Source: an uncultured Selenomonadales bacterium
GTDB taxonomy: Bacteria; Bacillota; Negativicutes; Selenomonadales; Selenomonadaceae
DNA length: 64,000 nt
Direction of reading: 5' to 3'
NCBI GenBank assembly: GCA_900314765.1
Contig: OMWN01000067.1
Span: forward strand, 59,599 to 123,598
Positions within the stretch are counted from its first letter, which is position 1. Each line of letters begins with the position of its first letter. The notes under the pieces were generated by a model. The model was not told where the DNA came from and did no database searches. It saw only the letters and a list, made by a program, of their open reading frames with translations. Below are positions 8,289 through 17,675 of the stretch, one piece after another. Made by a program: the position numbers and the translations under genes.

Positions 8289-11200
8289 ATGGATTGTGCA
8301 TTGAATGTAGGTATTGACATTGGCTCCACGACAATCAAGGTTGTCGTGCTTGATGAGGCAAAGAGAATTATTTACAAGACATATGCACGTCATTTTTCAG
8401 AAATCAGCAAGGCATTGCATGATAACCTTGCTTCACTTAAGGATGTTGTCGGCTCGAAGCGTTTTTCATTTGCGCTGACGGGCTCGGCAGGCATGGGCGT
8501 GGCAGACAGGGTAGGGCTCCCGTTTGTTCAGGAGGTCATAGCGTGCGCATCTGCCGTGAAATCGCTCATTCCAGAGACGGACACAGCGATAGAGCTCGGC
8601 GGCGAGGACGCGAAAATCACGTATTTCGGTCGCGCCTCAGAGCAGCGCATGAACGGCGTCTGCGCAGGCGGCACGGGCTCATTCATAGACCACATGGCAG
8701 CGCTGCTTTCGACGGATGCGCCGGGACTGAACGCGCTCGCTGAAAAGGGTCATCAGATTTATGAAATCGCCTCACGCTGCGGCGTTTTTGCGAAAACGGA
8801 CATACAGGCGCTCATCAACGACGGCGTAGCGAAAGCGGATATTGCGCTCTCGGTATTTCAGGCCGTCGTCAATCAGACAATCGGCAATCTCGCGCAAGGA
8901 AGACCAATATCGGGAAACATCGCTTTCCTTGGAGGTCCTCTCTATTTTCTCTCGGCACTGAGGAAAAGATTCATTCAGACGCTTAATCTCACGCCAAATG
9001 AAGTCGTTCCCGTAAAGGACGGCTGTTATTTTGTTGCAATGGGCGCGGCGCTTTCAGAAGAGACGAAAGTCATGGACATGGACAGTCTCGAGAAAAGCAT
9101 AGAGCGCGTTCGTCAGCAGGCTGTGATTGAGACGCGCACATCGAATTTCGTGCTTTTCAAAAACGATGAGGAATACGAGCTTTTCAAGCAGCGCCATGAG
9201 AAGGACCATGTGCCACGTGGTAACATAAACGATTATGCGGGGCCTTTGTACATAGGCATAGATGCTGGCTCGACGACGACAAAGGTTGTTGCAATCGGAA
9301 AAAATAAAGAAATTTTGTATACTGCATACGGTTCGAATGGTGGCTCGCCGCTCAATTCTGTCATAAAGGAACTGAAAGCCTTTTACAAGGTCAAAAAAGA
9401 CAATCAATATGTCGCTTCCGTCATGACGACGGGATATGGCGAGGGCATCGTCAAGGCCGCTGTTCATGCCGACGGCGGCGAGGTCGAGACATTCGCTCAT
9501 CTGAGAGCGGCTCAGGAGTTCTGTCCCGATGTCACGTTCGTGCTCGACATCGGCGGTCAGGACATGAAATGTTTCTTTGTCGATCATGGCAGCATAGGAA
9601 ATATTACGCTGAATGAGGCTTGCTCCGCTGGCTGTGGCTCTTTCATACAGAACTTCGCCGAGGGTCTCTCCATGACGACGGCGGAATTTGCATCGAAGGC
9701 CATCGAGTCACGCGAACCTGTCGACCTCGGCACGCGCTGCACGGTCTTCATGAATTCGCGCGTGAAGCAGGCACAGAAAGAAGGAGCGTCTGTTGCCGAC
9801 ATTTCAGCGGGCATCGCGCTCTCCGTCATAAAGAATGCGCTGTTCAAGGTCATGCAGCTCAAGGATGTCGCGTCGCTCGGCGACCATATCGTCGTGCAGG
9901 GCGGCACGTTCTACAACGATGCAGTGCTGCGCGCGATGGAGCTTTTGCTTCATCGTGACGTCATTCGTCCTGACATTGCGGGCCTCATGGGCGCATACGG
10001 CGCGGCGATTTTGGCGCTCGAATCGGGCAATGAGAAATCATCACTCCTTTCATCAGATGCGCTGAGTGATTTCTCCGTGTCAACACGTTCATATCGTTGC
10101 CACGGCTGCGGGAATAAATGTCTCATCACGGCATCGACGTTCTCTGATGGCAGAAAATATTTCACAGGCAATCGCTGTGAGCGCGGCATTGGCGGAAAGC
10201 CATCGCCCGACAAGGCGCCGAACATATATGAATACAAATATCGCCGTCTGTTCGAGTATTATCAGCCGAACGAGAACGCCGAGCGCGGTAAGATTGGTAT
10301 TCCGCGCGTGCTCAACATGTACGAGGACTATCCGTTCTGGTTCACGTTCTTCAGCATGCTGAATTACGAAGTCGTTCTCTCTGACAAGACGACGGCCAAG
10401 ACGTACTACGACGGCATGGCGACGGTGCCTTCAGATTCACTTTGCTATCCAGCGAAGCTCGCGCATGGCCACATCATTAATCTCATAAACAAGGGCATCA
10501 AAAAGATTTTTTATCCGTGCATCCCTTATAATCTCGTCGATGATACACATCCAGGAGACAATCACTATAATTGCCCTATTGTTGGCTCATATCCCGAGAA
10601 TATTCGCAACAACATGGACATATTGAAGGAAAAGGATATTAAATTCATTGAGCCGTTCTTGCCGCTGAACAATCCAAAGCGCCTCAAAGAACGTCTTTAC
10701 GAGGAAATGAAAAGTGCGGGCATTTCCAAGAATGAAATCAGCGCGGCTGTCGATGCGGCGTATGCTGAGCTCGAGAAATATAAATCCGATGTGCGTGAAT
10801 ACGGCAAGAAGGTTCTTGATAAAATTGAGAGAGAGCATATTCCCGCCGTCCTTCTCGCGGGGCGTCCGTATCACATCGACCCAGAGATCAATCACGGCAT
10901 ACCGGAGCTGATACAGTCGTACGGCTTGCCTGTCATTTCGGAGGATATGGTCTACCATATACCCGTGGAGGAGGACAGGCTGACAATCGTAAATCAGTGG
11001 AGCTACCACGCACGTCTTTATCATGCGGCGGACTACGCCGTGCAGCATGACAACATAACGCTCATACAGTTCAGTTCGTTCGGTTGTGGTCTCGACGCCA
11101 TCACGACGGGGCAAGTAAAGGCGATACTCGAGGAGCATCATAGGCTCTACACGCTGATAAAGCTCGACCAAGTATCAAACCTCGGAGCGGCAAGGATTCG

Positions 11201-12521
11201 CATTCGTTCGCTCATTGCGGCGCTCGCAAGACGCCACGAGGAGCCGTATCATCCGCTCAATATCATTGACAGGCCGCATTTCACGGCGGAATGTCGCAAG
11301 ACACATACGATTCTCGTCCCGCAGATGGCGCCTATACAGTTCGAGCTTTTGCAGTCAGCCATCCAAAACAATGGCTACGATGTCGTCGTGCCCGGCATGC
11401 CGGATACGGACGCCGTGAATATGGGTCTAAGGTATATCAACAACGATATGTGCTATCCTGCAATCATCGTCATCGGCCAGATGCTCACGGCGATTCAGTC
11501 AAAGCAGGTTGACCCTGACCACACGGCCATCATGCTTTTCCAAACGTGCGGTCAGTGCCGCGCCACGAACTATTTGAACCTCATGCGCGAGGCACTGAAA
11601 GATGCAGGTTATCCTCAAGTGCCTGTCTTTGCCTGCGTAGGACGAGAGAGTGAGACGGATTCTTTCAAGCTCACTGGCAAATGTGCCATAGATGTCATAA
11701 AGTCTGTCGTCTACGCAGACCTTCTCATGCGCGTCGTCAATCGCGTTCGCCCGTATGAGGCTGAGGAAGGCAGCGCAAATCGACTGTTCCGTCAATGGAT
11801 GGTTCAGTGCAAAAATGAGCTCGCGCATGGCAATTTCTTCAAGTTCAAGAAGAATATCAAGAACATCGTCAAGGATTTCGATGAGCTTCCGATAAATGAG
11901 AGCCTCGTCAAGCCGCGCGTGGGCATCGTCGGCGAAATACTTGTGAAGTATCATCCGACGGCGAACAATCACCTCGAGGAGCTTCTCTTCAATGAAGGCG
12001 CGGAAGTCGTCATGCCTGACCTCATGAACTTCCTCGAGTATATGTTCTTCGATGACATTGCGAAGAAAAAGTTGCTCGACGGTAAATACATCGACAAAGT
12101 AAAGTCGGAAATGGCTATACAGGTGCTCGAATTTTACAGGGCGCCAGCGAGAAAGGCGCTCAGGAAAAGCGCACGCTTCACGGCGCCGGCCAATATTTTT
12201 GAGCTTTCCAAGCTCGCGTCGAAGCAGGTCTCGCTCGGCAACATGGCCGGCGAGGGCTGGTTCCTCACGGGCGAGATGATGGAGCTCGTTGAGTCCGACG
12301 TGCCGAATGTCATTTGCTTGCAGCCGTTTGGCTGTCTGCCGAATCATATCATAGGCAAGGGCGTCATGCACGCGTTGCGCGACAGATACCCCGACAGCAA
12401 CATCATCGCTCTTGATTGCGATGCGGGCGCGAGCGAGGTCAATCAAGAAAACCGTATCAAGCTCATGCTCACCGTTGCAAAGGAGAAAATCGAGGAGGAA
12501 TATTCCGAGAAAGCCGTGTGA
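8289..12521 (+). CDS. Giant acyl-CoA dehydratase activase-like protein (two ASKHA domains plus DUF2229)
   Basis: The product is 1410 residues. It carries two BcrAD/BadFG-type ATPase domains, each opening with the phosphate-binding motif G-I-D-x-G-S-T-T (about 8-15 and 324-331). Each has the cysteines that hold a [4Fe-4S] cluster at the dimer interface of 2-hydroxyacyl-CoA dehydratase activases: G-V-C-A-G-G-T-G-S-F and S-R-C-G-V-F in the first, S-A-G-C-G-S-F and T-R-C-T-V-F in the second. A Cys-rich patch C-H-G-C-G-N-K-C lies near 604-611. The rest matches the DUF2229/dehydratase-like region with several further Cys motifs (S-L-C-Y-P-A, C-G-Q-C-R). Such activases pass electrons to dehydratases after ATP hydrolysis. 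The partner of these long fused forms is not known, and no dehydratase is encoded nearby. ATG 8289 has AGAGGTG upstream. Confidence 0.88.
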   Translation: MDCALNVGIDIGSTTIKVVVLDEAKRIIYKTYARHFSEISKALHDNLASLKDVVGSKRFSFALTGSAGMGVADRVGLPFVQEVIACASAVKSLIPETDTAIELGGEDAKITYFGRASEQRMNGVCAGGTGSFIDHMAALLSTDAPGLNALAEKGHQIYEIASRCGVFAKTDIQALINDGVAKADIALSVFQAVVNQTIGNLAQGRPISGNIAFLGGPLYFLSALRKRFIQTLNLTPNEVVPVKDGCYFVAMGAALSEETKVMDMDSLEKSIERVRQQAVIETRTSNFVLFKNDEEYELFKQRHEKDHVPRGNINDYAGPLYIGIDAGSTTTKVVAIGKNKEILYTAYGSNGGSPLNSVIKELKAFYKVKKDNQYVASVMTTGYGEGIVKAAVHADGGEVETFAHLRAAQEFCPDVTFVLDIGGQDMKCFFVDHGSIGNITLNEACSAGCGSFIQNFAEGLSMTTAEFASKAIESREPVDLGTRCTVFMNSRVKQAQKEGASVADISAGIALSVIKNALFKVMQLKDVASLGDHIVVQGGTFYNDAVLRAMELLLHRDVIRPDIAGLMGAYGAAILALESGNEKSSLLSSDALSDFSVSTRSYRCHGCGNKCLITASTFSDGRKYFTGNRCERGIGGKPSPDKAPNIYEYKYRRLFEYYQPNENAERGKIGIPRVLNMYEDYPFWFTFFSMLNYEVVLSDKTTAKTYYDGMATVPSDSLCYPAKLAHGHIINLINKGIKKIFYPCIPYNLVDDTHPGDNHYNCPIVGSYPENIRNNMDILKEKDIKFIEPFLPLNNPKRLKERLYEEMKSAGISKNEISAAVDAAYAELEKYKSDVREYGKKVLDKIEREHIPAVLLAGRPYHIDPEINHGIPELIQSYGLPVISEDMVYHIPVEEDRLTIVNQWSYHARLYHAADYAVQHDNITLIQFSSFGCGLDAITTGQVKAILEEHHRLYTLIKLDQVSNLGAARIRIRSLIAALARRHEEPYHPLNIIDRPHFTAECRKTHTILVPQMAPIQFELLQSAIQNNGYDVVVPGMPDTDAVNMGLRYINNDMCYPAIIVIGQMLTAIQSKQVDPDHTAIMLFQTCGQCRATNYLNLMREALKDAGYPQVPVFACVGRESETDSFKLTGKCAIDVIKSVVYADLLMRVVNRVRPYEAEEGSANRLFRQWMVQCKNELAHGNFFKFKKNIKNIVKDFDELPINESLVKPRVGIVGEILVKYHPTANNHLEELLFNEGAEVVMPDLMNFLEYMFFDDIAKKKLLDGKYIDKVKSEMAIQVLEFYRAPARKALRKSARFTAPANIFELSKLASKQVSLGNMAGEGWFLTGEMMELVESDVPNVICLQPFGCLPNHIIGKGVMHALRDRYPDSNIIALDCDAGASEVNQENRIKLMLTVAKEKIEEEYSEKAV

Positions 12522-12539
12522 GCAAATTAAGCGGCAGGG

Positions 12540-12568
12540 TTTACTTTCTTTGCTTTTGATGATATAAT
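12540..12568 (+). promoter_or_regulatory. Promoter of the rimP-nusA-infB operon
   Basis: TTTACT at 12540-12545 and TATAAT at 12563-12568 are 17 bases apart. The same TTTACT-17-TATAAT arrangement is used for rpsO on the other strand. Confidence 0.65.
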
Positions 12569-12592
12569 TCTTTTACAATAAAGTAACTTTAC

Positions 12593-12620
12593 TAAAGAGT
12601 GGGTGCAAACCCACTCTTTA
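12593..12620 (+). promoter_or_regulatory. Leader hairpin upstream of rimP
   Basis: A perfect 11-bp stem (12593-12603 with 12610-12620) and a six-base loop form inside the rimP leader. No run of T follows directly, so it is not a plain terminator. Similar G/C-cored hairpins occur before rimP in other Firmicutes, where a link to operon control has been proposed. An open frame that continues upstream from rimP through this hairpin is most likely not translated. Confidence 0.6.
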
Positions 12621-12670
12621 CTCTTATAGGTAGGTATCGTTTTAACAAAATCATAAAAAGAGGGGATAAC

Positions 12671-13117
12671 TTGGCAAAGCACATCGAAAAAGCGGTATGG
12701 GACATTGCTTCTGACATTATGGACGGAACAGACATCGAGCTCGTTGATGTGGAATATGTGAAGGAGCATGATTGGTATTTGAGAGTATTCATCGATAAGC
12801 CGGAGGGAATAGGCATCGATGACTGCCAAATGTTCAGCGAAAAGCTTGAAGCTGTATTGGATGAGAAGGAAATCATCGATGACAGCTATATTCTGGAGGT
12901 CTCATCGCCGGGGCTTGATCGAATACTGAAGAACGCGCGCGATTTTGAGCGCGAAAAGGGCAAAAAAGTTGATATTACGCTTTACGAAGCAATCGACGGC
13001 AGCAAGAAAATGACGGGAACACTTACAGACCATAGCGACGATGCTTTGCTCATTGACACGGATAAGACCATCCCCATGAGCAAAATCGCTCAGGTAAGAC
13101 TTCATATCGATATATAA
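12671..13117 (+). CDS. rimP: Ribosome maturation factor RimP
   Basis: This 148-residue protein is needed for maturation of the 30S subunit. The conserved RimP core is evident: a D-V-E-Y-V stretch, F-I-D-K-P-E-G-I-G-I-D-D-C and the L-E-V-S-S-P-G-L-D-R signature in the middle, followed by an SH3-like C-terminal half. TTG 12671 is chosen because AGAGGGG is five to eight bases upstream and the resulting N-terminus matches the family length. It opens the operon that runs to truB. Confidence 0.92.
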   Translation: MAKHIEKAVWDIASDIMDGTDIELVDVEYVKEHDWYLRVFIDKPEGIGIDDCQMFSEKLEAVLDEKEIIDDSYILEVSSPGLDRILKNARDFEREKGKKVDITLYEAIDGSKKMTGTLTDHSDDALLIDTDKTIPMSKIAQVRLHIDI

Positions 13118-13171
13118 ATTTTGATATATGATTTCGTTATACAATTTCATAAATTTTAGGAGGATATAATC

Positions 13172-14332
13172 TTGATAAAAAGAAGCAGGGGCACGGGAAA
13201 GAAGCAAGCCCAGACGATAAATTCTGAAACGGAATTTATGAGTGCTTTGGAAGAACTCTGCCATGAGAAAGGCATATCGTCGGATGTGCTTTTTGATGCC
13301 ATAGAGTCGGCTCTCATTTCGGCCTATAAGCGCAATTTCAATTCAGCACAGAATGTTCGTGTCGTGCTTGATCACAAAACTGGTGCTTACCACGTCTACG
13401 CAATCAAGACGGTGGTTGAAGATTTGGAGGACAACATCACCGAAATCTCATTGGCAGACGCGCAAGCCATAAAATCTGACTATGAGGTCGGCGATGTCAT
13501 CGAGATAGAGGTCACGCCGGCGAACTTCGGACGCATTGCGGCACAGACGGCAAAGCAGGTCGTCGTGCAGAGAATTCGTGAAGCAGAGCGCGGAAACATA
13601 TATGATGAATACTATAGCAGGTCAAACGACATTGTGACGGGTACGATAGAGCGCATCGAGAACAAGAATGTTTACATCGATTTGGGCAAGACAATCGCCA
13701 TATTGCCATTCTCGGAGCAGATACCGGACGAAGAATACGAATATGGCAAGAGAATAAAGGCGTACATTTTGGAAGTGCGCAAGACGACAAAGGGCCCGCA
13801 GATTACAGTCTCACGCACGCATCCAGGACTCTTGAAGAGACTTTTTGAGCTCGAGGTTCCAGAAATACAGGATGGCACCGTGGAGATAAAGTCTGTAGCT
13901 CGCGAGCCTGGCATGCGCTCGAAAATCGCTGTTTTCTCGAATGATGAGGATGTGGATCCCGTCGGCGCGTGCGTCGGTCACAAAGGCATGCGCGTCCAAG
14001 CCGTTGTGAATGAGCTTCGTAACGAAAAGATCGACATCGTGAAATGGAATACGGACAACGCAAAATTCATAGCAAACGCATTGAGCCCGGCAAAAGTCAT
14101 TTCTGTGGCTGTCAATGAGGATGAAAAAGCCTCTCGCGTTGTCGTGCCGGATTATCAACTCTCGCTTGCCATAGGCAAAGAAGGACAAAACGCGAGGCTT
14201 GCCGCAAAACTGACGGGATGGAAAATAGATATAAAGAGCGAATCGCAGGCAGAAAACGAAGAATACGACGACAACATGGAGCTAGTCGAAGTCACGGGAG
14301 AAGAATCGTTTTCAGCAGATGGTGATATCTGA
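13172..14332 (+). CDS. nusA: Transcription termination/antitermination factor NusA
   Basis: NusA binds RNA polymerase and controls pausing and termination. The 386-residue protein has the N-terminal polymerase-binding domain (about 15-135), an S1 domain (about 145-210, starting D-I-V-T-G-T-I-E-R) and two KH domains (about 240-365, with D-P-V-G-A-C-V-G-H-K-G and A-I-G-K-E-G-Q-N-A-R-L-A). It ends with an acidic tail and lacks the acidic repeats of E. coli NusA, as usual in Firmicutes. TTG 13172 follows a strong AGGAGG. The stop overlaps the rnpM start (TGATG). Confidence 0.95.
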   Translation: MIKRSRGTGKKQAQTINSETEFMSALEELCHEKGISSDVLFDAIESALISAYKRNFNSAQNVRVVLDHKTGAYHVYAIKTVVEDLEDNITEISLADAQAIKSDYEVGDVIEIEVTPANFGRIAAQTAKQVVVQRIREAERGNIYDEYYSRSNDIVTGTIERIENKNVYIDLGKTIAILPFSEQIPDEEYEYGKRIKAYILEVRKTTKGPQITVSRTHPGLLKRLFELEVPEIQDGTVEIKSVAREPGMRSKIAVFSNDEDVDPVGACVGHKGMRVQAVVNELRNEKIDIVKWNTDNAKFIANALSPAKVISVAVNEDEKASRVVVPDYQLSLAIGKEGQNARLAAKLTGWKIDIKSESQAENEEYDDNMELVEVTGEESFSADGDI

Positions 14333-14598
14333 TGCAGCCAGCGAAAAAGATAGCGCAGAGGTCATGCATCGGCTGTCATAATGTCATGTCGAAAAAAGAA
14401 CTCATCAGAATCGTGAGGAGCCCTGATGGAGAATTTTCAATAGACACGACAGGCAAGAAGCCTGGCAGGGGAGCGTACCTTTGCAAAAAGCAGGAGTGCT
14501 TTGATGCGGCAGTCAAAAGTCACGCATTCGACAGATCGTTTAAGACGCCCGTTGACCAAAGCACGATTAAGAGACTGCGCGAAGAACTTTTCAATTAG
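14332..14598 (+). CDS. rnpM: YlxR/RnpM family RNA-binding protein
   Basis: The 88-residue basic protein carries the YlxR signature: R-S-C-I-G-C near the start, K-K-E-L-I-R-I-V-R, G-R-G-A-Y-L-C and a further Cys. YlxR (RnpM) of B. subtilis binds RNase P RNA and modulates RNase P. It overlaps nusA by one base. The ylxQ gene (L7Ae-type protein) that often follows ylxR in Firmicutes is absent; only 50 bases separate this gene from infB. Confidence 0.9.
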   Translation: MQPAKKIAQRSCIGCHNVMSKKELIRIVRSPDGEFSIDTTGKKPGRGAYLCKKQECFDAAVKSHAFDRSFKTPVDQSTIKRLREELFN

Positions 14599-14648
14599 TT
14601 TATCAGTTTACGGATATATGAAATAATTTATTATACGGAGGTGGCGCC

Positions 14649-17294
14649 ATGTCAAAATATAGAGTTTTTGAATTGGCCAGAGAATTTCATACGGAAAGCA
14701 AAGTCGTTTTGAGTCTGTTGGAAAGAAATGGCCATAAAGTTAAAAATCACATGAGCAGCGTCGGCGACGAGGAACGTGAGATGCTGCGCGGCATATTCAG
14801 CGGCGAGGCTTCAAAGCAGAACAGCGCAAAACCAGCACAGCCTGAGAAGAAAGCGGATAAGCCGAATACCGTGAAGGAGCAAAAAAAAGAACAGGGCAAG
14901 CCCAATGAGGGAGCTCACAAAACTCACGACAATCATGCAGCACCTGTTCAGAAAAATGCTTCGGTCAAAAATGAAGCTCCTCATAAAAATAATGCCAACA
15001 ATAATGCTAGCCATGTGCAGACTCAGCCAAAGCCGAGTCAGCATAACAAAAATGGCAATGTACAATCCCAGTCGTCGGAACAGAATATGCGTCAGCAGCA
15101 TGGCAAAAAAGTTGTATCAAAAAATGCAGTAAATACTGCTACGTCAAACAAAAAACATGCTAACATGGACGATAATCGGAACGCGAACAAAAAGCATCGT
15201 CCTGAAAATCAAAATGGTGGCAGGCCGAACAACACGATGCGAAACAACGGCGGCCATTCACAAAATCAGAATGACAAGAATAATAGTGACGTGAATAATC
15301 GTCATCATGCTTCAAACGATAATAGAAACAATAATCGTCACGGTGATACCAATAACAACAGAGACAATAACAATAACCATCGCAGCAACAATAACCAGTT
15401 CAATAATCGTAATTTTAACCGTGATAATCGTAACAATAAGAAGAATAAGAAGAACCGTAATCAACAGCAGCAGCCAAAGACAGAAATCATTCGTCCAAAG
15501 CATATAAAGATAGGTGAGACCATCGCCGTCAAAGATTTGGCGAGCAAGATGAGCTACACTGCTGCTGAAGTTGTGAAAAAGCTTTTCCTCATGGGCGTCA
15601 TGGCGACGATAAACCAAGAGATCGATTTCGACACGGCTGCACTCGTAGCGGGCGAGTTCGGCGTTACCGCTGAGGCTTTGCCACCAGAAACAGACCCAAC
15701 GGAAATTCCAGAAATCGAGGATGATCCAAAGACGCTCGTTTTGAGACCGCCAGTTGTCACCGTCATGGGTCATGTCGATCACGGCAAGACGTCACTGCTT
15801 GATGTCATTCGCAAAAGCTCCGTGTCGGCACATGAGGCAGGCGGCATCACGCAGAAGATTGGTGCTTATCAAGTCAACTGCAAAGGCAAGAAAATCATTT
15901 TCCTCGATACGCCGGGACATGAGGCTTTCACGGCCATGCGCGCGCGCGGCGCTCAGGTAACGGACATAGCGATACTCGTCGTCGCGGCGGATGACGGCGT
16001 CATGCCGCAGACGATAGAGGCTATACATCACGCGAAAGCTGCTGGCGTTCCTATCATTGTCGCCATCAACAAGATAGACAAGCCGGGCGCAAATCCTGAC
16101 CTTGTGAAGAAAGAGCTCATGGAGCAGGGACTCGTCCCAGAAGAGTGGGGCGGCGAGACCATCATGGTGCCCGTGTCTGCCAAAAAGAAAATCGGCATAG
16201 ATGATTTGCTTGAGATGGTACTCCTTGTCGCGGAAATGCAGGAGCTCAAGGCAAATCCAAATCGCGACGCGCGCGGTGTCATAATCGAGGCACAGCTCGA
16301 CAAAGGTCGCGGTCCTGTGGCTACGGTGCTCGTGCAGAATGGCACGCTTCGCATCGGCGACTCCATCATCGCGGGTACGACATACGGCAAGGTGCGCGCG
16401 ATGATAAACGACCGTGGTGAAAACGTCAAGAAGGCTCCGCCATCGATGCCAGTCGAAGTGCTTGGACTTTCGGGCGTGCCGGAGGCTGGAGACAAACTGG
16501 CGGTGCTCGATGAGAAGCTGACGCGCTCCATTGCCGAAAAGAGAATAGAGAAACAGCGCAACGCATTGATTAAAGCGAAAAAAGTCTCTCTCGATGATCT
16601 CTTCCAGCAGATACAGGAAGGAAACATCAAGGATCTCAATATCGTCATAAAAGCGGATGTGCAGGGCTCCGTCGAGGCGCTCACAGGCTCGCTTTTGGCG
16701 CTGAACAAAAATGATGAGGTGCGTGTCAGCATCGTCCATTCGGGCGTTGGCGCCGTCAACGAATCTGATGTCATGCTGGCATCAGCGGCAAACGCCATCA
16801 TCATTGCGTTCAATGTGCGTCCAGACGCCAATGCGCGTAAAGTCGCCGATACAGAGAGTGTCGACATACGTCAGTATCAAGTCATTTACGATGCGCTGAA
16901 TGATGTGAAGGCCGCAATGACGGGCATGCTCGCTCCTAAGTACAAAGAGGTCATTCAGGGCAAGGTCGAAATTCGCCAAGTCATGAAGTTCTCAAAAGTT
17001 CTTGTTGCAGGCTGCTATGTGTCAGAGGGCAAAATCACAAACAATTCGAAGATACGCATCATTCGTGACAACATCGTTGTTCATGATGGCGAGGTCGATT
17101 CTCTGCGTCGCTTCAAAGATGACGTCAAGGAAGTCGCCTCGGGCTTTGAATGTGGCCTCACGATAAAAGATTATCGCGACTTCAAAGAGGGCGACATACT
17201 CGAGGTATACACGATGGAAGAAATCGCAACGTCTATAGCCGAGGCAAACGCTCGTGCCGCTGAAAAGCAAAAAGCTGATACGCCCAAGGAGTGA
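14649..17294 (+). CDS. infB: Translation initiation factor IF-2 with Asn-rich linker
   Basis: IF-2 is the GTPase that delivers initiator tRNA to the ribosome. The 881 residues begin with an IF2N domain (about 1-55). A long low-complexity linker (about 56-280) is then dominated by Asn, Lys, His and Gln. A second IF2N domain follows at about 290-340, then the G domain with G-H-V-D-H-G-K-T near 374, D-T-P-G-H-E and N-K-I-D near 474, and domains II to IV. The linker differs from the Ala/Pro/Glu-rich linkers of many IF-2 proteins. The start has a strong GGAGGTGG. Confidence 0.96.
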   Translation: MSKYRVFELAREFHTESKVVLSLLERNGHKVKNHMSSVGDEEREMLRGIFSGEASKQNSAKPAQPEKKADKPNTVKEQKKEQGKPNEGAHKTHDNHAAPVQKNASVKNEAPHKNNANNNASHVQTQPKPSQHNKNGNVQSQSSEQNMRQQHGKKVVSKNAVNTATSNKKHANMDDNRNANKKHRPENQNGGRPNNTMRNNGGHSQNQNDKNNSDVNNRHHASNDNRNNNRHGDTNNNRDNNNNHRSNNNQFNNRNFNRDNRNNKKNKKNRNQQQQPKTEIIRPKHIKIGETIAVKDLASKMSYTAAEVVKKLFLMGVMATINQEIDFDTAALVAGEFGVTAEALPPETDPTEIPEIEDDPKTLVLRPPVVTVMGHVDHGKTSLLDVIRKSSVSAHEAGGITQKIGAYQVNCKGKKIIFLDTPGHEAFTAMRARGAQVTDIAILVVAADDGVMPQTIEAIHHAKAAGVPIIVAINKIDKPGANPDLVKKELMEQGLVPEEWGGETIMVPVSAKKKIGIDDLLEMVLLVAEMQELKANPNRDARGVIIEAQLDKGRGPVATVLVQNGTLRIGDSIIAGTTYGKVRAMINDRGENVKKAPPSMPVEVLGLSGVPEAGDKLAVLDEKLTRSIAEKRIEKQRNALIKAKKVSLDDLFQQIQEGNIKDLNIVIKADVQGSVEALTGSLLALNKNDEVRVSIVHSGVGAVNESDVMLASAANAIIIAFNVRPDANARKVADTESVDIRQYQVIYDALNDVKAAMTGMLAPKYKEVIQGKVEIRQVMKFSKVLVAGCYVSEGKITNNSKIRIIRDNIVVHDGEVDSLRRFKDDVKEVASGFECGLTIKDYRDFKEGDILEVYTMEEIATSIAEANARAAEKQKADTPKE

Positions 17295-17303
17295 GTTTGA
17301 TTT

Positions 17304-17675
17304 ATGAGTGAAATGCGAAGAGAAAAGGTTGAGGAACTGATAAAGCAGGAGACAAGCAAAATCATACTCAACAATCTCAAGGATCCACGCATAGGCTTTG
17401 TAACCGTTACTCACGTGAAAGTCTCAAAGGATTTAAGGAACGCCATCATTTTCGTCAGTCTGATGGGAAATGAGACGCAGGTCAAGGAATGCTGGGCAGG
17501 GCTGCAAAGCTCCGTTGGCTTTATTCGCCGCGAGCTGGGCCACGCCATAAGACTGCGGTATACGCCCGAGATTTCCATCAAGGTCGACAACTCCCTTGAT
17601 TACAGCATACATATACAGGAGCTGCTCAAAGAAGTCGAGGAAAACGATGCGGAAAAAACGGAGAAAAAGGAATGA
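17304..17675 (+). CDS. rbfA: Ribosome-binding factor A
   Basis: RbfA is a cold-shock and 30S-maturation factor that acts on the 5' end of 16S rRNA. At 123 residues it has the usual size and the RbfA features: R-x-E-K-V-E-E-L-I at the N-terminus, D-P-R-I-G-F-V-T-V-T-x-V and the C-terminal R-L-R-Y-T-P-E-I-x-x-K-V-D segment. It follows infB by nine bases and its end overlaps nrnA. Confidence 0.94.
   Translation: MSEMRREKVEELIKQETSKIILNNLKDPRIGFVTVTHVKVSKDLRNAIIFVSLMGNETQVKECWAGLQSSVGFIRRELGHAIRLRYTPEISIKVDNSLDYSIHIQELLKEVEENDAEKTEKKE

Noticed and set aside
12599..12670. Extension of rimP to GTG 12599.
   Set aside because: It would start inside the leader hairpin without a ribosome site and would add residues not found in RimP.
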